Shown here: positions 8,039 to 16,198 of the stretch, in pieces
Layout: each line of letters begins with the position of its first letter
Numbering within the stretch: the first letter of the stretch is position 1
DNA from: Bacteroides sp. CAG:443
Lineage (GTDB): Bacteria; Bacteroidota; Bacteroidia; Bacteroidales; Bacteroidaceae
Assembly (NCBI GenBank): GCA_000432735.1
Contig: FR887781.1
Location: forward strand, 1-23,766
DNA: 23,766 nucleotides
Direction: 5' to 3'
Program-made: the position numbers and the translations under genes
The notes under the pieces: generated by a model
What the model was told of the DNA's origin: nothing
The model's input: the letters and a program-made list of their open reading frames with translations, nothing else
Database searches by the model: none

Positions 8039-8617
8039 TCAAGCAGCTATCAACTGTATGTCCTCATAAGTATATTGTGACTTAATGCTGCCATCGGAAG
8101 AATAAATAAGGATAGTCACATCATACACACCTCCGACAGTCAAATCTGGAGTAATATTAAACTGAATGATAAACGACTGTGTAATGGCTCCGGTTACAGG
8201 CAGTTCATCCAGACTAATTTCAAATGCTCCTGTAGTCTCAATTATTTGTCCACCTGTATAGGTTGAGAACAACGTCGGGTCTTCTTTGACATACCAGTTT
8301 TGCCATCCATGAGGATCTCCATACAGATTCAGTCCACTATTATATACTGTATAAACCACTCCCTTTGAAGAATCCCAATTATAGTCCCCAGAATCCTTGT
8401 TAACGGTTAAGACAGACCATGGTGCATTACCACCCGGCTGATTAGGTTCGTCTGTGAAATATACGTAAAAACGGTTGGCACCTTCACGGAAAGTAAAATT
8501 CTCATCGGCATAGTGCAACATAATACCCCCACATTCTCCACCTGCATTGGTATAGCCCTGAGCTTTTTGTTTCAAATCGGCCATATCTGCAGGAACGTGA
8601 GTAATAATATGGCACAA
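8039..8617 (-). pseudogene. Hypothetical protein, probably 5'-truncated
   Basis: A 192-codon frame whose only starts are a TTG at 8617 or an ATG at 8584 ('MADLKQ'). The sequence is beta-rich and aromatic ('YADENFTFREGANRFYVYFTDEP', 'ITQSFIIQFNITPDLTVGGVYDVTILIYSSDGS'). It ends in a strand typical of the Ig-like C-termini of exported Bacteroides proteins. Such proteins normally carry a lipoprotein or Sec signal; none is present, and a stop lies two codons before the TTG. The upstream mgtC-like gene ends only 27 bp away, leaving no room for a 5' part. I therefore infer a gene that lost its start. A strong terminator follows. Family not recognised. Confidence 0.5.
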
Positions 8618-8644
8618 TATTCATAGCATAATTTCTCAGGCTTT

Positions 8645-9295
8645 TTATTCAATACAAGCTATCGTTACGTCATCAAATTCATCCATATACTCAATGAGAC
8701 GCTCATTATGGTTGCCACGTTTTACCTTTATTTCCATATTTGCTTCATAAATCTCACCGTGGGAAGTATGCCGTTCACGCAGTTCGTAAGAGTAAAGTTC
8801 GATGCAGTCATCCTTTATCCGGTCTACCACCCGTTTCACACTTTCCTTTGTAGAAGCGGTGAAAGTGAGTTGTACCGTAGTTGTACCGAAAGTAGGAATA
8901 AATGAATTCATCACTTCAAGTCCGAAAAGCACCATCACCGTAACAATGATGGCCACCACATACATCCCAGTTCCACACGCCAGTCCGATGGCAGCAGTCA
9001 CCCATAATCCGGCCGCCGTAGTAAGGCCACGCACCGCATTCTTTTGAAAAATAATAGTCCCGGCTCCGAGAAAACCTATTCCGGATACCACTTGTGCCGC
9101 CACCCGTGATGAATCTTTCAAATCAACGCCAAACCCGTACTGTGACACGATGCAAAAAAGAGCACTTCCCAATGCCACAAGAAAATGTGTACGAAAGCCA
9201 GCTTCTTTTGAACGGTATTCCCGTTCTATTCCAATGACCCCTCCCAGCAAAAGAGCCACGAAGAGCCTGAGGGTTATTTCTAAAATCATATTCAT
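8645..9295 (-). CDS. MgtC/SapB-family inner-membrane protein
   Basis: About 216 residues. The first two thirds are hydrophobic with the MgtC/SapB signature: 'LLLGGVIGIEREYRSKEAGFRTHFLVALGSALF' followed by 'RVAAQVVSGIGFLGAGTIIF', then 'VRGLTTAAGLWVTAAIGLACG'. This makes about four or five membrane helices. The last ~75 residues are a soluble regulatory-type domain ('GTTTVQLTFTASTKESVKRVVDRI'). Family members are linked to growth at low Mg2+ and to control of ATP synthase or transporters. Which role applies here is unknown. I chose the ATG at 9295 over a TTG two codons upstream; another ATG lies at 9289. It follows the ABC permease gene on the same strand, but a hairpin and about 185 bp separate them. 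Confidence 0.88.
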   Translation of the reverse strand: MNMILEITLRLFVALLLGGVIGIEREYRSKEAGFRTHFLVALGSALFCIVSQYGFGVDLKDSSRVAAQVVSGIGFLGAGTIIFQKNAVRGLTTAAGLWVTAAIGLACGTGMYVVAIIVTVMVLFGLEVMNSFIPTFGTTTVQLTFTASTKESVKRVVDRIKDDCIELYSYELRERHTSHGEIYEANMEIKVKRGNHNERLIEYMDEFDDVTIACIE

Positions 9296-9454
9296 TCTCA
9301 ATCAGTTTTTTATCATCTTAATTCACCTCTTTATGCCGCCTCGCAATGTCACATAACTATCGGGCAGCCGGCTGTTCAAACTTGTGTCTTCAACCTGCTG
9401 CCGATGGCTTTCATGAAACTGAGAACCTCCACGAAGTAAGAATAGGCAATACTT

Positions 9455-9474
9455 ATTTATTGGGAGCAATAAAT
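9455..9474 (-). terminator. Hairpin after the ABC permease gene
   Basis: A perfect 8-bp stem (ATTTATTG with CAATAAAT) closes a 4-nt loop five bases beyond the permease stop codon. No T-run follows on the minus strand, so termination strength is uncertain. Confidence 0.45.
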
Positions 9475-9479
9475 GGTGG

Positions 9480-10295
9480 TTATCCCTTTCGGACAATGCC
9501 CTGAGTGATACGGTCCAAGATGACAGCCAATATCACGAGGGCAATGCCCCCTTCAAAACCAAGTCCGATTTTCATTTGTGTAATACCCTCCAATACCACC
9601 TCACCCAATCCACCAGTCGAAATCATGGCAGACACCACTACCATGGAAAGGGACATCATGACAGCCTGATTGATGCCAGTCAACACAGTGGGGAAGGCCA
9701 AAGGCAACTGCACCTTGAGAAATAGCTGCCGGGGAGTGGCGCCGAACGCCAGAGCTGCCTCTACGACATGCCCGGGCACCTGCCGCATTCCCAATCCCGT
9801 AAAGCGTATCACCGGAAACATGGCAAAGACAATGGTGGCAAGGACGCCAGGAACCGTACCCAACCCAAAAAACAGCACCGCAGGAATCAGAAAAACAAAA
9901 ACGGGCATAGTCCGCATACAGTCCAAAACAGGACGGAATATCCGGTTACAGCGTTCATTTTTCTCTGTCCAGATGCCGAGCGGGACCCCAATCAGCAACG
10001 CCGCAAATGTGGAGAAGAGCACCAGAGCAAGCGTTTGCATGGTTTCTTTCCAGAATCCCATGCCCCATACGAGCAATAATCCCAAAAGAGTGAAAAGCCC
10101 CATGCCTTTACCCGATTTCCACCAAGCCAGCAAAGCAGTCAGTGAAATAAACACATAAAACGGGATGGCATACAATACCAGCTGGAAGCTGTCGATGACG
10201 CCTTCTACGTATACGTTCCACACATCAAAAAATCCTGCACCCTTCTCAGCCAGCCATTCAATGGCTACTTCTATATAATGTCCTATGTTTATCAT
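9480..10295 (-). CDS. Glycine betaine/proline-type ABC transporter permease
   Basis: About 271 residues with six or more membrane helices, of the ProW/OpuAB class that imports compatible solutes. The ABC-coupling (EAA) loop is visible as 'EAALAFGATPRQLFLKVQLPLAFPTVLTGINQAVMMSLSMVVVSAMI', and 'GLGMRQVPGHVVEAALAFGAT' is characteristic of the family. I chose the ATG at 10295 ('MINIGHYIE'), 26 bp after the stop of the ATPase gene. A TTG at 10325 would instead overlap that gene. The two genes clearly form an operon. Homologous operons usually continue with a periplasmic binding protein (proX/opuAC type). Here none follows: the next ~180 bp are empty and then comes mgtC. Binding-protein supply would have to come from elsewhere. 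Confidence 0.9.
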   Translation of the reverse strand: MINIGHYIEVAIEWLAEKGAGFFDVWNVYVEGVIDSFQLVLYAIPFYVFISLTALLAWWKSGKGMGLFTLLGLLLVWGMGFWKETMQTLALVLFSTFAALLIGVPLGIWTEKNERCNRIFRPVLDCMRTMPVFVFLIPAVLFFGLGTVPGVLATIVFAMFPVIRFTGLGMRQVPGHVVEAALAFGATPRQLFLKVQLPLAFPTVLTGINQAVMMSLSMVVVSAMISTGGLGEVVLEGITQMKIGLGFEGGIALVILAVILDRITQGIVRKG

Positions 10296-10321
10296 TGCAA
10301 CTGTTGTTTTCTGTTTATAAA

Positions 10322-11170
10322 TCAATCTATGACCGAGGTAATACCTTTTGCCTTCGTCACACGCGACTTCACAAAATTCCGGACATAGTCATTGGCGGGT
10401 TTCGTCAAAATTTCCTCCGACGTACCAATCTGCAGAATTTCACCGTCACGCATGATGGCTATACGGTCTCCCAACCTGATGGCCTCTTCCCAATCATGGG
10501 TAACAAATACAATCGTCTTCTTCTTTTCTGATTGCAAAGCCAACAGTTCGTTCTGCATCTGAATACGACTCAATGAATCAAGAGCCGAGAAAGCCTCATC
10601 CATGAGTAAGATTTCGGGATTGTTCGCCAAAGCACGTGCCAAACCCACACGTTGCTTCATGGCTTCCGAAAGTTCATTTATCATCTTATTTTCACATCCG
10701 ACAAGTCCTACGGTCCGCATACTTTCCAACGCCTTCTGCTCACGTACCTTTTTCCTGACACCTTGCAGCTCAAGCCCGAAAGCAATGTTCTGCCACACGG
10801 TGCGGTGAGGCAACAATCCGAACTGTTGGAACACCATAGCCAGTTTTTTACGACGGACAGTACGTAATTCCTCGTCTGTCATGGTAACGATATTGCTGCC
10901 ATTGACTACAATTGCTCCAAGAATAGGTTTATCAAGTCGGTTGATACAACGTAACAGACTGGACTTTCCACTTCCACTCAACCCCATAATGACAAAAATC
11001 TCACCTTCATTGATGGCAAAATTGGCACCATTTACAGCGATAATACACCCTGTTTCTTTCTTGATTTCCCATTTACTCTTCCCTTTCATCAACATTTTGA
11101 ATGCTTTATTCCGTTCACGACCGAAAATAAGGTAAAGCTTGATTATTTCTATTTTCTTTTTCTCATTCAT
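10322..11170 (-). CDS. Glycine betaine/proline-type ABC ATPase with altered signature motif
   Basis: A 282-residue ATPase of the ProV/OpuAA class, partner of the downstream permease. It has Walker A 'GLSGSGKSS' (63-71), Q-loop 'VFQQFGLLPHRTVWQNIAFGLELQG' (113-137), Walker B 'ILLMDEAFSALD' (187-198) and H-loop His225 in 'VTHDWEEA'. The signature, LSGGM in this family, reads LSEAM (167-171), and the D-loop region reads SALDSLSR where SALDPLIR is usual. The CBS pair that forms the C-terminus of typical ProV is absent, so the protein ends about 120 residues short of the long form. These changes suggest relaxed constraint or an unusual ATPase. A strong promoter lies at 11431-11461. Confidence 0.88.
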   Translation of the reverse strand: MNEKKKIEIIKLYLIFGRERNKAFKMLMKGKSKWEIKKETGCIIAVNGANFAINEGEIFVIMGLSGSGKSSLLRCINRLDKPILGAIVVNGSNIVTMTDEELRTVRRKKLAMVFQQFGLLPHRTVWQNIAFGLELQGVRKKVREQKALESMRTVGLVGCENKMINELSEAMKQRVGLARALANNPEILLMDEAFSALDSLSRIQMQNELLALQSEKKKTIVFVTHDWEEAIRLGDRIAIMRDGEILQIGTSEEILTKPANDYVRNFVKSRVTKAKGITSVID

Positions 11171-11232
11171 AAAATAAACCTTCCTTTCATTCGTTCATAT
11201 TTTTCTCCAGTTAAACACAAAAGCGATTTGAA

Positions 11233-11347
11233 TGCCTGTCTGCCAAACAAACAGGCACGTAGCAATTTTATTGTCATTCTCTAAGAACAACAATCATTTA
11301 TTTTTTTATTGTTTCAGGAAACAACTGCAATAGGGGGAATGACAATA
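11233..11347 (-). promoter_or_regulatory. Structured 5' leader of the ABC operon
   Basis: On the transcript, TATTGTCATTC at 11337-11347 can pair perfectly with GAATGACAATA at 11269-11279 around a 57-nt loop. The loop contains a small palindrome (TTGTTTC/GAAACAA). A second hairpin (TGCCTGT/ACAGGCA, 11233-11257) follows, 63 bp before the start codon. Not a riboswitch class I recognise. Confidence 0.4.
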
Positions 11348-11430
11348 AGTCTGAATCTCATGAAATAAATGGTCAACAAAGAATTATCCAAACGATTCTG
11401 CCCTCTAAAGACTTTTTTCGCGATGTTTCG

Positions 11431-11461
11431 CAAAGATAATAAAAATATCTGATTAAACAAA
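11431..11461 (-). promoter_or_regulatory. Consensus Bacteroides promoter for the ABC operon
   Basis: On the minus strand TTTG (11458-11461), a 19-bp spacer, then TATCTTTG (11431-11438). Both boxes and spacing match the Bacteroides vegetative promoter TTTG-N19-TAnnTTTG. Transcription would start near 11424, giving a leader of about 250 nt. Confidence 0.7.
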
Positions 11462-11943
11462 GTCCATCGGACAACAATGGCAAACCTTCCAGTCCCCATA
11501 CGTAGTATGGATAATTCGCTAAAAATCAATAATAATGATCAGAAGGCCAAAAACAGAAGCAATTTATTCTTTTTTCTTTTCCCCAAGTAAAGGTCATCAA
11601 TTTCTATTGAACGATCAAGTAAAAGACATATTTCAGAATCTTTTTTAGATTTCCCAGAAAGGACTTGAATTTGCTCATAACTGCATCTGTTTTTATATCC
11701 TTCGTTACAATCGTTACACAATGCCAAAAAGGAAAGGTTATTAATTGAATTACGAACAGAAAGGATTAAGACAACAGCGGAAAAATCAGCGAGTTAGCAT
11801 GAAAATCGTTACAATAATCAGACATCGGTTTTGTAAGCATTCGTTAAACTACAGGTATTGAACTTTATATACAACAATAGCGACTGTCACTATAAACCTA
11901 ATAGTTGCAGTCGCTATTATTTTGTTGAACCTATATGTTGCAG

Positions 11944-12198
11944 TCAGCACCGGTTGCCGGCTTCCTCCTCTTGTTTTGTCAATGCACTTTCCGGATGTTG
12001 CAGCTTCCATTTATGTGGAAGCAGTTCCAGCAGTTCCTCATGAGTAGCCTTTTTGTGATAGGGCATTCGGGCGATGACATCATTCAGATAATCCCTTGGA
12101 TTTACATCATGTGCCTTACAGGTAGCCAGCAAGGAAGAGATGACGGACATATTGGCCGCTGCCTCATGGTTGCCGCAGAAGAGGTAATTTTTCCGTCC
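11944..12198 (-). pseudogene. IS66 TnpC C-terminal fragment (left arm)
   Basis: Reading inward-to-outward on the minus strand: 'RKNYLFCGNHEAAANMSVISSLLATCKAHDV...', then 'NPRDYLNDVIARMPYH', ending 'EEEAGNRC'. 'NYLFCGNHEAA' and 'YLNDVIARMP' followed by 'ELLPHKWK' are the conserved end of IS66-family TnpC (DDE transposase). Only the last 84 codons remain; everything upstream, including the DDE core, is replaced by the RIT terminus at 12199. The IS66 end follows at 11833. Confidence 0.85.
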
Positions 12199-12231
12199 TT
12201 ATGTTGGCATTATATTTATGTTGGCATCATA
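12199..12231 (+). repeat. RIT left terminal inverted repeat (33 bp)
   Basis: Perfect inverted match to 15911-15943. It contains TTATGTTGGCAT twice, at 12199-12210 and 12216-12227 (17-bp period), likely paired recombinase-binding sites. Confidence 0.9.
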
Positions 12232-12325
12232 GAATAAAATATTGTAAATCAATCTATAAGAAATTTTTTTCACTACATAAAATTACGCATATTTTTATGG
12301 GACCTCAAATGGAACCACAAACAAT

Positions 12326-13879
12326 ATGCTGGAATTATTATTTAAAAGTGAGTCAAATCTCCTTAAGCATAGAGGTGTTCCTCTATTAAAGGAAAGAGAA
12401 GATTTTCTCGTTAGGAAGCAATCGGAAGGATGCCAAACAAGAGAATTGCAAATTCTTGCATCTCTTTTATTAGAAGCTGTAAATATATTATCTCTTAAGG
12501 ATAAAGATAAGTCTATTATTACTCTGGATGAGATTGTAGAAAAAAGTTCTCTTTTCAAAAATCATAAGCAAATCAAATTCTTCATCAGTACAACCATCAA
12601 TTGGTTAAATGAAATAGGGCGTCTCGACCTGAGGTATTGTGATCATAATTTATTATTCAATCATTTTAGCACAATATGCCATTATCGCATTAGGTATATC
12701 ACCTATCCCATGTATCACGAAAGACTGTCTTATTTAAATTATATGCAGTCACTTGGAATGTCATTTAATAGACTTCGGGAACATGCAGAAATGCAACTCC
12801 ACATTATAGATGAATTAGGAATAAGTGAAAAAAAGATAATACACCAACATGTCTTAGACAAGACAATTGTCAGGTTAGCTGCGTATAACAGTCTTAAATG
12901 GATGAAAACCTTTAAAGCGGTTTCAATAAAATGGCTAAGTTTTATTGGTATACTTGAACGTTCTCAAGAGCAACTCCCACGTGATAATGATTTAATTATT
13001 GAATATATTAATTGGTCTAAATCAATGAAAGGACTTTCTGATATTACATTAAAAGGAAGACATTCAAGGATAAATGATTTCTCTTTCTTTATTCAGGATA
13101 AAACAGACTTGGCTCATTTAAATATTTCTGTGATTGACGAATATATACAGTATAGACACAACGCAGGATGTTGCAAACGAACTCTTTCTCTCCTTACAAC
13201 AAATATCAGAGAGTACGTAAAATTCTTAAACTTCAAAGGAATCTGTGATATTTGTGTAGAAGGAATACGCCATCCTAAAGAGTACAGTTTATCAACATTG
13301 CCCTCTGCACCTTCTTGGGATATTGTAGAGAAATTGTTGTCCTTTTATGATACCTCTACAATAGTAGGCAAACGTAATACCGCGATATTAGCCCTACTTT
13401 CAATTTATGGCTTAAGAACGAGTGAGGTCACAAGACTTAAATTGAGAGACATAGATTGGGATAAAAGACAGCTATGTTTCTATCATGTAAAAAATGGGCA
13501 TGTGCAAAGCTTACCATTATCACCGTATGTCTACAATCTTTTAATTGATTATATCGTAAATGGAAGGGACAATAAAAGAAAAGTTGAGGAGGTTTTTATG
13601 ACTACATTCATGCCATATAAGTCTTTAACAAGATCATGCATTTATAAGATTGTTTCGGATGCATACAAAGGACTTAAAATACCAATCAACATAAAACACA
13701 TTGGTGGACATTCTTTGCGCCATGCGTGTGCTTCCAATCTAATCAACAATGGTGTTTCTTTAAAAGAAATCGGGGACATCCTGGGTCATCGATTACAAGA
13801 TACAACCAGAATCTATTCAAAAATAGATATTACTAATCTGCGCAAAGTCTCACAAATAGAATGGGAGGTCATGTTATGA
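12326..13879 (+). CDS. Tyrosine recombinase, first of RIT trio
   Basis: A 517-residue site-specific recombinase/integrase. The long N-terminal part (1-330) holds a helical arm and an SAM-like core-binding domain (about 220-305). The catalytic domain (about 325-505) has Arg364 ('YGLRTSEV'), a beta-hairpin Lys near 389, His462-x-x-Arg465 ('HSLRH'), His488 ('LGHR') and nucleophile Tyr497 ('RIYSK'). It is markedly longer than an average integrase (300-400 residues); the extra ~200 N-terminal residues are of unknown role. It ends in an ATGA overlap with the next recombinase, so translation is probably coupled. It acts with the two following genes, presumably on the 33-bp ends. Confidence 0.92.
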   Translation: MLELLFKSESNLLKHRGVPLLKEREDFLVRKQSEGCQTRELQILASLLLEAVNILSLKDKDKSIITLDEIVEKSSLFKNHKQIKFFISTTINWLNEIGRLDLRYCDHNLLFNHFSTICHYRIRYITYPMYHERLSYLNYMQSLGMSFNRLREHAEMQLHIIDELGISEKKIIHQHVLDKTIVRLAAYNSLKWMKTFKAVSIKWLSFIGILERSQEQLPRDNDLIIEYINWSKSMKGLSDITLKGRHSRINDFSFFIQDKTDLAHLNISVIDEYIQYRHNAGCCKRTLSLLTTNIREYVKFLNFKGICDICVEGIRHPKEYSLSTLPSAPSWDIVEKLLSFYDTSTIVGKRNTAILALLSIYGLRTSEVTRLKLRDIDWDKRQLCFYHVKNGHVQSLPLSPYVYNLLIDYIVNGRDNKRKVEEVFMTTFMPYKSLTRSCIYKIVSDAYKGLKIPINIKHIGGHSLRHACASNLINNGVSLKEIGDILGHRLQDTTRIYSKIDITNLRKVSQIEWEVML

Positions 13880-14817
13880 ATATAAAAGAAGCCATTCATC
13901 TCTATCTTCCCTATAAGGAAAGTTTGGGAGAAAAGATTAGAGATGTAAGATATTTATTATTGCGTTTTGAGAGATATATAAATCCTATTGTTGAACTTGA
14001 TGAGATTAAAGAAACAGACTGCCAGAACTTCTTAAACTGTAAAGGACGTAAAAATAATAATTATACTCGGTATTGGGATTATCAATTCTGCAAGCTTGAA
14101 CGCTTCTTCGTGTGGGCATTTTCCAGAAAGTTTATACATTCTATCCCGTTACCCAAAATCCGTCCTACAATCAGACATGATTTTACACCGTATATATATA
14201 GTACGGATGAATTGAATAAAATTTTTGCTACTGCACTTTGTTACCGACAACGATATAATATTGAATATCCGTATGTCATACAAACAATGTTGAAATTAAC
14301 TTACTGTCTTGGTTTGCGTTCTGGTGAAACGACACGACTATTAGTTGAAGATATAGATCTAAATAATGATTTGTTATATATCAATGAAACGAAATTCCAT
14401 AAGAGTAGACTGGTTACAGCAAACGCTCCAGTTATGAAAATGCTAAAATTATATCTTGACTGGCGAAAGAGTATAGTAAAAGAAAATCATTTTGTCAACA
14501 ATCATTTATTCCTTGATAAAAGAGGGAATGGAGTACCTCAACATGAATTACAACAAGCATTCCGTCTTATTTGTACTAAAGCAAATATTGTTCGTAAAGA
14601 TGGTAAAAATGTGCGTCTCCATGATCTCAGGCACAGTTTCGCCACTCACAGATTAGTAAAATGGTATAAAGAAGGGGCGGATGTCCAAACTTTATTACCT
14701 GTATTATCTACTTACCTAGGACATAGTCATTTAGAAGATACATCAATATATCTTTCAATGACTCACGAACTATTAGACAAAGCAAATATCCGTTTTAAAA
14801 CTTATGTAGAATCTTGA
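13876..14817 (+). CDS. Tyrosine recombinase, second of RIT trio
   Basis: A tyrosine recombinase of 313 residues when started at the ATG at 13876. That start overlaps the first gene's stop by 4 bp (ATGA) and has a GGGAGG ribosome-binding site 8-13 bp upstream; an in-frame ATG at 13861 is less likely. Core-binding domain about residues 1-95. Catalytic set (numbered from 13876): Arg148 ('LGLRSGE'), Lys173 region ('ETKFHKSR'), His249-x-x-Arg252 ('HDLRHSFATH'), His283 ('YLGHS'), Tyr292 ('SIYLS'). All catalytic residues are present. It differs clearly from its neighbours in sequence, so the trio is not a recent tandem duplication. Confidence 0.93.
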   Translation: MNIKEAIHLYLPYKESLGEKIRDVRYLLLRFERYINPIVELDEIKETDCQNFLNCKGRKNNNYTRYWDYQFCKLERFFVWAFSRKFIHSIPLPKIRPTIRHDFTPYIYSTDELNKIFATALCYRQRYNIEYPYVIQTMLKLTYCLGLRSGETTRLLVEDIDLNNDLLYINETKFHKSRLVTANAPVMKMLKLYLDWRKSIVKENHFVNNHLFLDKRGNGVPQHELQQAFRLICTKANIVRKDGKNVRLHDLRHSFATHRLVKWYKEGADVQTLLPVLSTYLGHSHLEDTSIYLSMTHELLDKANIRFKTYVES

Positions 14818-14819
14818 TT

Positions 14820-15854
14820 ATGAATAAATCTGATGAAAAATTATTAGTTGGGTATTGGTTAAAACTTTATCTGGCAGACTATCTTCCTATTATTAAAAAT
14901 GGATCCCAGAATACAATCAAAAGCTATAGCTATTGTTTCTGTCAATTATTGAGTTTTATAAAATCAAAGGGACTTGTTGTCTCTAAGCTTAAAATAGAAG
15001 ACTTGACATTAAACATTATATCCGATTTTTTAAATAGTATAGAAGTAGTCCAAAAGTGTTCTGTTACAACTAGAAATCTAAGATTAGCCGCTATACGTAG
15101 CTTTGCTAAGTACGTATCGTCAGTTGAGCCCCAATATCTATTATGGTATTCAAGGTTGAAATATATACCGAATAAAAAGGAAAATATTAAAACCTTTGAA
15201 GGTGCTGCACAACCTAAAATCCATTATCTTGAGAAAGAAGAAATGCAGGTATTGTTAAATGCACCTGATAAAACTACGAAGCAAGGGATGAGAGACTATG
15301 TACTTTTAATGTTTATGTATAATACAGGAACCAGAGCATCTGAGGTTGTTAATGTTAAAATCTCAGATATACATATCGGTTCTCCAAACACAGTTTCGGT
15401 TGTATATGTTCGTGGAAAAGGGAATAAAACAAGACCATGTCCACTATGGGATACGACAGTGAAACTTATTGAACCTTTTCTACATAGATCCAAGGATGAT
15501 GCTGTATTCCTTAATAAATATGGTAATCCAATCACAAGGTTTGGAATATATGAACTAGTAACCAAATATGCAGCAAAAGCGGCTGAATTAATGCCTAGCA
15601 TAGCTAAAAAGAATGTCAGTCCACATACAATAAGACACTCAACGGCAACTCATTTGTTGGAATCTGGTGTAGATATTAATACAATTCGTTCATGGCTAGG
15701 GCATGTTTCTATAAATACCACAAACATCTATGCTGAGACAAACTTAAAGATGAAAGCAAAAGCTATAGAATCTTGTAATTTGAATAATCCAGACTTGAAA
15801 GTAAAACCAATAACGGATCAGTCTATTATTACTTTCTTAAAATCTTTACAGTAA
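14820..15854 (+). CDS. Tyrosine recombinase, third of RIT trio
   Basis: A 344-residue tyrosine recombinase starting at an ATG two bases after the previous stop (a TTG six bases earlier is in frame but weaker). An N-terminal SAM-like domain (about 10-105) precedes the catalytic domain with Arg172 ('NTGTRASEV'), Lys200 ('VRGKGNKTR'), His269-x-x-Arg272 ('HTIRHSTATHLL'), His295 ('WLGHVS') and Tyr304 ('NIYAET'). This is the most XerC/D-like or Tn554-type of the three by its motifs. Six bases after its stop comes an extra copy of the terminal 12-mer. Transcription termination is not obvious; the inverted pair 15861-15873/15914-15926 could form a stem. Confidence 0.93.
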   Translation: MNKSDEKLLVGYWLKLYLADYLPIIKNGSQNTIKSYSYCFCQLLSFIKSKGLVVSKLKIEDLTLNIISDFLNSIEVVQKCSVTTRNLRLAAIRSFAKYVSSVEPQYLLWYSRLKYIPNKKENIKTFEGAAQPKIHYLEKEEMQVLLNAPDKTTKQGMRDYVLLMFMYNTGTRASEVVNVKISDIHIGSPNTVSVVYVRGKGNKTRPCPLWDTTVKLIEPFLHRSKDDAVFLNKYGNPITRFGIYELVTKYAAKAAELMPSIAKKNVSPHTIRHSTATHLLESGVDINTIRSWLGHVSINTTNIYAETNLKMKAKAIESCNLNNPDLKVKPITDQSIITFLKSLQ

Positions 15855-15860
15855 TATATT

Positions 15861-15926
15861 TTATGTTGGCATCAAAAAAGGTAAAAGTACTGTTAATTAT
15901 GGACTTTAATTATGATGCCAACATAA
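15861..15926. repeat. Internal 13-bp inverted pair at RIT right end
   Basis: TTATGTTGGCATC at 15861-15873 is an extra subterminal copy of the end motif. It is the exact reverse complement of 15914-15926 inside the right terminal repeat; the spacer is 40 bp. The left end lacks such a third copy. Confidence 0.8.
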
Positions 15927-15943
15927 ATATAATGCCAACATAA
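15911..15943 (-). repeat. RIT right terminal inverted repeat (33 bp)
   Basis: Exact reverse complement of 12199-12231, again with two 12-mers in tandem at a 17-bp period. It abuts the IS66 tnpC fragment at 15944. Confidence 0.9.
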
Positions 15944-16198
15944 GGACGAAAGAATTACCTCTTCTGCGGCAACCATGAGGCGGCAGTCAGTATGTCTGTC
16001 ATCTGCTCCCTGCTGGCCACCTGTAAGGCACATGATGTAAACCCAAGGGAATACCTGAATGATGTCATCGCCCGAATGCCTTATTATAAAAAGGCAACTC
16101 ATGAGGAACTGCTGGAACTGCTCCCGCACAAATGGAAGCTGCAACATCCGGAAAGTGCATTGACAAAACAAGAGGAGGAAGCCAGCAACCGGTGCTGA
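15944..16198 (+). pseudogene. IS66 TnpC C-terminal fragment (right arm)
   Basis: The mirror image of the left-arm fragment, cut at the same codon ('RKNYLFCGNHEAAVSMSVICSLLATC...'). It ends 'EEEASNRC' and is followed by the IS66 terminus up to 16309. Against the left arm it has about 20 base changes in its first ~205 bp, mostly at third codon positions. The outer ~160 bp are almost identical. The silent pattern suggests both copies came from IS66 elements once under selection. Confidence 0.85.

Larger units (their letters stand above)
11171..11832. other. Long leader/promoter region of the ABC operon
   Basis: No convincing gene. Two short minus-strand frames (11314-11529; 11539-11727, the latter with Cys pairs 'CNDC' near its start and a hydrophobic tail) have no recognisable family. 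The stretch holds the ABC operon promoter at 11431-11461. The leader has an 11-bp inverted repeat (11269-11279 with 11337-11347) and a 7-bp hairpin (11233-11239 with 11251-11257). Confidence 0.5.
12199..15943 (+). mobile_element. RIT (recombinase-in-trio) element
   Basis: A 3,745-bp element consisting of three co-directional tyrosine recombinase genes and terminal repeats, with no cargo. Gene 1 and gene 2 overlap by 4 bp; gene 2 and gene 3 are 2 bp apart. This arrangement of three distinct tyrosine recombinases is the defining feature of RIT elements. All three keep the catalytic R...HxxR...H...Y set, so the element could be active. Confidence 0.85.

Noticed and set aside
9302..9479. Remnant of a periplasmic binding-protein gene
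   Set aside because: No frame in this stretch gave a recognisable piece of a ProX-type protein.
9670..10158. Plus-strand 162-codon frame
   Set aside because: Antisense shadow of the ABC permease.
11539..11727. Small Cys-containing protein on the minus strand
   Set aside because: Only 62 codons, no recognised family, no promoter; kept as a note in the gap entry.
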